A stretch of 64,000 bases of DNA, taken from NCBI GenBank assembly GCA_943371425.1, contig CALRUR010000001.1, forward strand, positions 1 to 64,000, in the 5' to 3' direction. Every line of letters starts with the position of its first letter. Positions within the stretch are counted from its first letter, which is position 1. The translations under genes were made by a program, and so were the position numbers. Of the stretch, positions 61,570 to 64,000 are shown one piece after another. Origin of the DNA: CAJBVG01 sp943371425. GTDB taxonomy: Bacteria > Bacteroidota > Bacteroidia > Sphingobacteriales > Sphingobacteriaceae. The notes below the pieces were generated by a model. The model saw nothing but the letters and a program-made list of their open reading frames with translations. It was not told the DNA's origin and did no database searches.

Positions 61570-62799
61570 TCAAGCATTTTTCTTTTCGTTTAAATTGATG
61601 AGGTAATAATACCAAACCACTCCAAATGCATAGAGCGCCGCTGTAATTAAAAACACGTTGGCATACATCATACCCGAATTGCGGAGCACTCTAAAAATGA
61701 TAGCACTTAAGAACCAACTACCCGACCATATTGAAGCAGTAAGTGCCGAAATTATTTCTTGATTTTTTGGACCCACATAATTCATCACCAATTCTGACGC
61801 AGCAGGAGCAGCCATGTTCATTAGGGGCTGACGAAGCAGGAAGAAAAACACCGCTGCAAAATAAGCCCAACCTGCAGTGCTGTAAAACTCTGTACAGGCT
61901 AATAATGCTAAAGAAACTACTGCAATGGTTTGGGTTCTGGTAATGGCCACTTTATATCCGTATTTATTTTTGATATGAGGAACCAAGAGCGCTGCAAATG
62001 CTACGGTTACCGACGAAAATGCATTGATAATAGAGAACCGTTCGGCACTCATGTTAAACACTTTGTAAAAAAATAAATTGATGAAGGGAATGGTGAGGCC
62101 TGCACCAATGGCCAATATTAAAGAGGGTGTCATGGCCATCGCAATTACTTTCCAATCGAAGCCGCTTAAATCTTTTCTGCTTCCTTCCACTTTTGGTAAT
62201 ACTTCTGCCCTACCCATTTTCCAAACAAAAAATACACTTAAAATAGAGAGTGCAGAAATTAATAAAAGCGATTCGTACTCGTGAAATAAATCTGGATTAA
62301 AATAATTTAATAAAAAAATTAAAGTGCCAGAACTAATCATGGCAAAACTATAGGTGGAGTAGCTTAAAGAGATGGCAGCACTTTGGTTTTCTAGAGAAGT
62401 ATTACGTATAATAAATGGCAAGGCCAACACTTGCATACATGCATAAGAAATACCCCACATGGCTAAGCAAACATGCACTAACATTGGCATTTCATATTCA
62501 ACAGAAAATAAAATACCGAGGCTAAATAAAGAAACACCTACGGATGCGAAATAAAAGAAAGGACGAATTTTGCGACCTTTAATGTATAAGCCCAGTGGGA
62601 ATGCCAATAACATTACACTTAAAAAACGCCACGAAATAAAATCTGCAATTTCCGGATCGGAGTATCCTTTTTTAGAAAGATAAATATTCAACACCATCAT
62701 CATTGCTGCGTTAACCATTTGTATAAAAAACTCGGCGGCGATCATTAGCACTACCGATTTTTCTATCTTCCAATATGGCTTGAGCATTTTATTGAACAT
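61570..62799 (-). CDS. Major facilitator superfamily transporter
   Basis: 409 residues with about twelve hydrophobic helices (for example SVVLMIAAEFFIQMVNAAMMMVL, FLSVMLLAFPLGLYIKGR with the loop-2 GxLxDrxGrr-like GLYIKGRKIRP, and a central polar loop VEGSRKDLSG near residue 208). No substrate-specific motif was recognised. It overlaps the start of miaA by 11 bases on the same strand, so it is the second gene of that unit. Likely drug or metabolite export; specificity unknown. Confidence 0.85.
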   Translation of the reverse strand: MFNKMLKPYWKIEKSVVLMIAAEFFIQMVNAAMMMVLNIYLSKKGYSDPEIADFISWRFLSVMLLAFPLGLYIKGRKIRPFFYFASVGVSLFSLGILFSVEYEMPMLVHVCLAMWGISYACMQVLALPFIIRNTSLENQSAAISLSYSTYSFAMISSGTLIFLLNYFNPDLFHEYESLLLISALSILSVFFVWKMGRAEVLPKVEGSRKDLSGFDWKVIAMAMTPSLILAIGAGLTIPFINLFFYKVFNMSAERFSIINAFSSVTVAFAALLVPHIKNKYGYKVAITRTQTIAVVSLALLACTEFYSTAGWAYFAAVFFFLLRQPLMNMAAPAASELVMNYVGPKNQEIISALTASIWSGSWFLSAIIFRVLRNSGMMYANVFLITAALYAFGVVWYYYLINLNEKKNA

Positions 62800-63685
62800 C
62801 GTGTATTTTATCTTCTATGTATTTTTGTATATGATGTAAATCTTTGTAATTAAACCAAACTATTTCTTCGTCGCGGCGAAACCAAGTGAACTGCCTTTTG
62901 GCATATCGCCTCGTATTTCTTTTTATTAATTCGATTGCTGTATCACGCGAATGTTTCCCCTCAAAATAATCGAACCACTCTGTATATCCAACGGTTTGCA
63001 AGGCATATTCGTTTTTAGAAGGGTATAACTTTTTCGCTTCTTCTTCTAATCCTGCATGTACCATTTCATCTACTCGAGTGTTAATGCGATGGTATAACAA
63101 TTCACGATCGTCTGTTAAGCCAATTTTAATAATGTTAAAATCTCGCGCTTTTTTATTTCCTGTTCTGAGTTCCGAATATTTTTTACCTGTTAACAAAATA
63201 ATTTCCAAGGCACGCATTAAACGTTGCGGATTCTGAACATCAACTTCTGCATAATACTCTGGGTCTAGGGCTTTCAGTTTATCTTGCAAACTTTCTAAAG
63301 ATTCTTTCGCTAAATTATTTCGCAACTCATCGTCGCGCAGCTCCACAGGATCAAGCCCTTCGCACAATGCTTGTATATATAAACCCGAGCCTCCTACAGC
63401 AATTACTGTTTGGTATTTTTTAAACAATTCTGATAAAGTTTCTAAAGCCAAACGTTCGAAAGTGCCTGCATCTACTACCTCTTTAAATGAATGTGAATTA
63501 ATGAGGTGGTGTTTTACACTTGCCAATTCTTCATCACTAGGCTTTGCCGTTCCTATTTCCAACTCTTTGTAAAACTGACGAGAATCTGTTGATAAAATTT
63601 CCGTTTGGTAATGTTTCGCAAGTTCAATTGCCATGGAGGTTTTTCCAACTGCGGTAGGACCGACGATGAGGAGCAGGGTTTTCAT
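62789..63685 (-). CDS. miaA: tRNA dimethylallyltransferase
   Basis: 298 residues. P-loop GPTAVGKTS at 9-17, STDSRQFYKELEIGTAKPSDEEL, VGGSGLYI (about 97-104), NPQRLMRALEI, QTVGYTEW and the C-terminal KRNTRRYAKRQFTWFRRD. It transfers dimethylallyl to A37 of tRNAs that read UNN codons. First gene of a unit with the MFS transporter. Preceded by a word hairpin (63707-63770) that separates it from the next gene. Confidence 0.95.
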   Translation of the reverse strand: MKTLLLIVGPTAVGKTSMAIELAKHYQTEILSTDSRQFYKELEIGTAKPSDEELASVKHHLINSHSFKEVVDAGTFERLALETLSELFKKYQTVIAVGGSGLYIQALCEGLDPVELRDDELRNNLAKESLESLQDKLKALDPEYYAEVDVQNPQRLMRALEIILLTGKKYSELRTGNKKARDFNIIKIGLTDDRELLYHRINTRVDEMVHAGLEEEAKKLYPSKNEYALQTVGYTEWFDYFEGKHSRDTAIELIKRNTRRYAKRQFTWFRRDEEIVWFNYKDLHHIQKYIEDKIHDVQ

Positions 63686-63706
63686 TAAATGGTGTAAATA
63701 AAATTA

Positions 63707-63770
63707 AAAATTATGAATTATGAATTATGAATTATGAATGAACGCGCTTTCATTCATAATTCATAATTTA
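63707..63770. repeat. AATTATGAATT word hairpin before miaA
   Basis: Left arm of four AATTATG words ending ATGAATGAA, loop CGCGC, right arm TTTCATTCATAATTCATAATTT. Same word family as at 59836-59917, and again directly after a stop codon (63775, minus strand). Confidence 0.85.
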
Positions 63771-63774
63771 AATA

Positions 63775-64000
63775 CTATATTTCCTCGTCGAACTCTGTTC
63801 CAAACTCATCCTTCTCTGCTTCCTCCCCTTCTTCTTCTTCAGCTGCGCCATCGTCGAAGCCCATTTCATCGCGGTCTTCTTCATCTTCGGCATATTCTAA
63901 CACATTTAAGAAATCGAGGTCTCCGTTTTCTTCGGTAGCCGAAATAATTGGAACGTTGCCAAATTGCTTTGGTGCTTCGCCAATGGTTTTAACACATAAA
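63775..64000 (-). CDS. Acidic C-terminal end of an unidentified protein, start outside window
   Basis: About 74 codons at the window edge: CVKTIGEAPKQFGNVPIISA, then a very acidic tail (LEYAEDEEDRDEMG..DDGAAEEEEGEEAEKDEFGTEFDEE). The low-complexity acidic end could bind nucleic-acid or basic proteins or be a flexible tail. I cannot name the protein. Its coding frame is supported by the clean stop and by the repeat array beginning just after it. Confidence 0.6.
   Translation of the reverse strand, partial: LCVKTIGEAPKQFGNVPIISATEENGDLDFLNVLEYAEDEEDRDEMGFDDGAAEEEEGEEAEKDEFGTEFDEEI

Overview
The window is about 64 kb of an AT-rich Bacteroidota chromosome. Evidence: type IX secretion (T9SS) C-terminal sorting tails, SprB/GEVED/PKD-like giant surface proteins, Bacteroidota-type promoters (TTTG, 19 nt, TAnnTTTG) and the absence of Shine-Dalgarno sequences. 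No ribosomal RNA, integrase, transposase or CRISPR array was seen.

Layout. 1-6.4 kb: end of a giant repeat surface protein, a small SET-domain protein and a T9SS cargo protein. 6.5-12.6 kb: small unknown proteins, a TPR histidine kinase/response regulator pair, and a membrane protein/winged-helix/DUF4153 group. 12.6-17.4 kb: a DNA-damage-tolerance cassette (SRAP peptidase divergent from a Y-family polymerase plus a DnaE2-like polymerase) with a strong palindrome between the divergent genes. 17.5-24.8 kb: AraC regulators, a lipoprotein, a T9SS protein and a hybrid-kinase operon.

24.9-33.9 kb looks like a defence island ending beside tRNA-Glu. It holds an AbiE-like nucleotidyltransferase toxin/antitoxin pair, a DprA-like remnant, a small membrane protein, a metallo-beta-lactamase plus an E2-E1-JAB fusion (bacterial ubiquitin-like conjugation/deconjugation), a DUF3800 protein, and a TIR-domain protein with a small partner. 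A near copy of the palindrome of the DNA-damage cassette sits just before the metallo-beta-lactamase/E2-E1-JAB operon, which suggests shared damage-responsive control.

34-48 kb: tRNA-Glu, a secreted M28 peptidase and a roughly 3,900-residue beta-helix surface protein. 48-53 kb: gapA and pgk surrounding a two-component pair, an HD hydrolase and a universal stress protein.

53.3-58.3 kb is the most unusual part: a tight operon encoding a FliF(RBM3)-FliG fusion, two envelope proteins, MotA and MotB. This is the rotor and stator of a flagellar motor with no export apparatus, rod, hook or filament gene nearby, in a phylum generally without flagella. It may be a repurposed ion-driven rotary machine.

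58.5-64 kb: housekeeping genes (hslR-like, dapD, glycosyltransferase, divergent YrdC-like protein, MFS transporter, miaA) and the acidic tail of an unidentified protein. Many intergenic spacers carry arrays of short words, often directly after a stop codon and often folding back on themselves.
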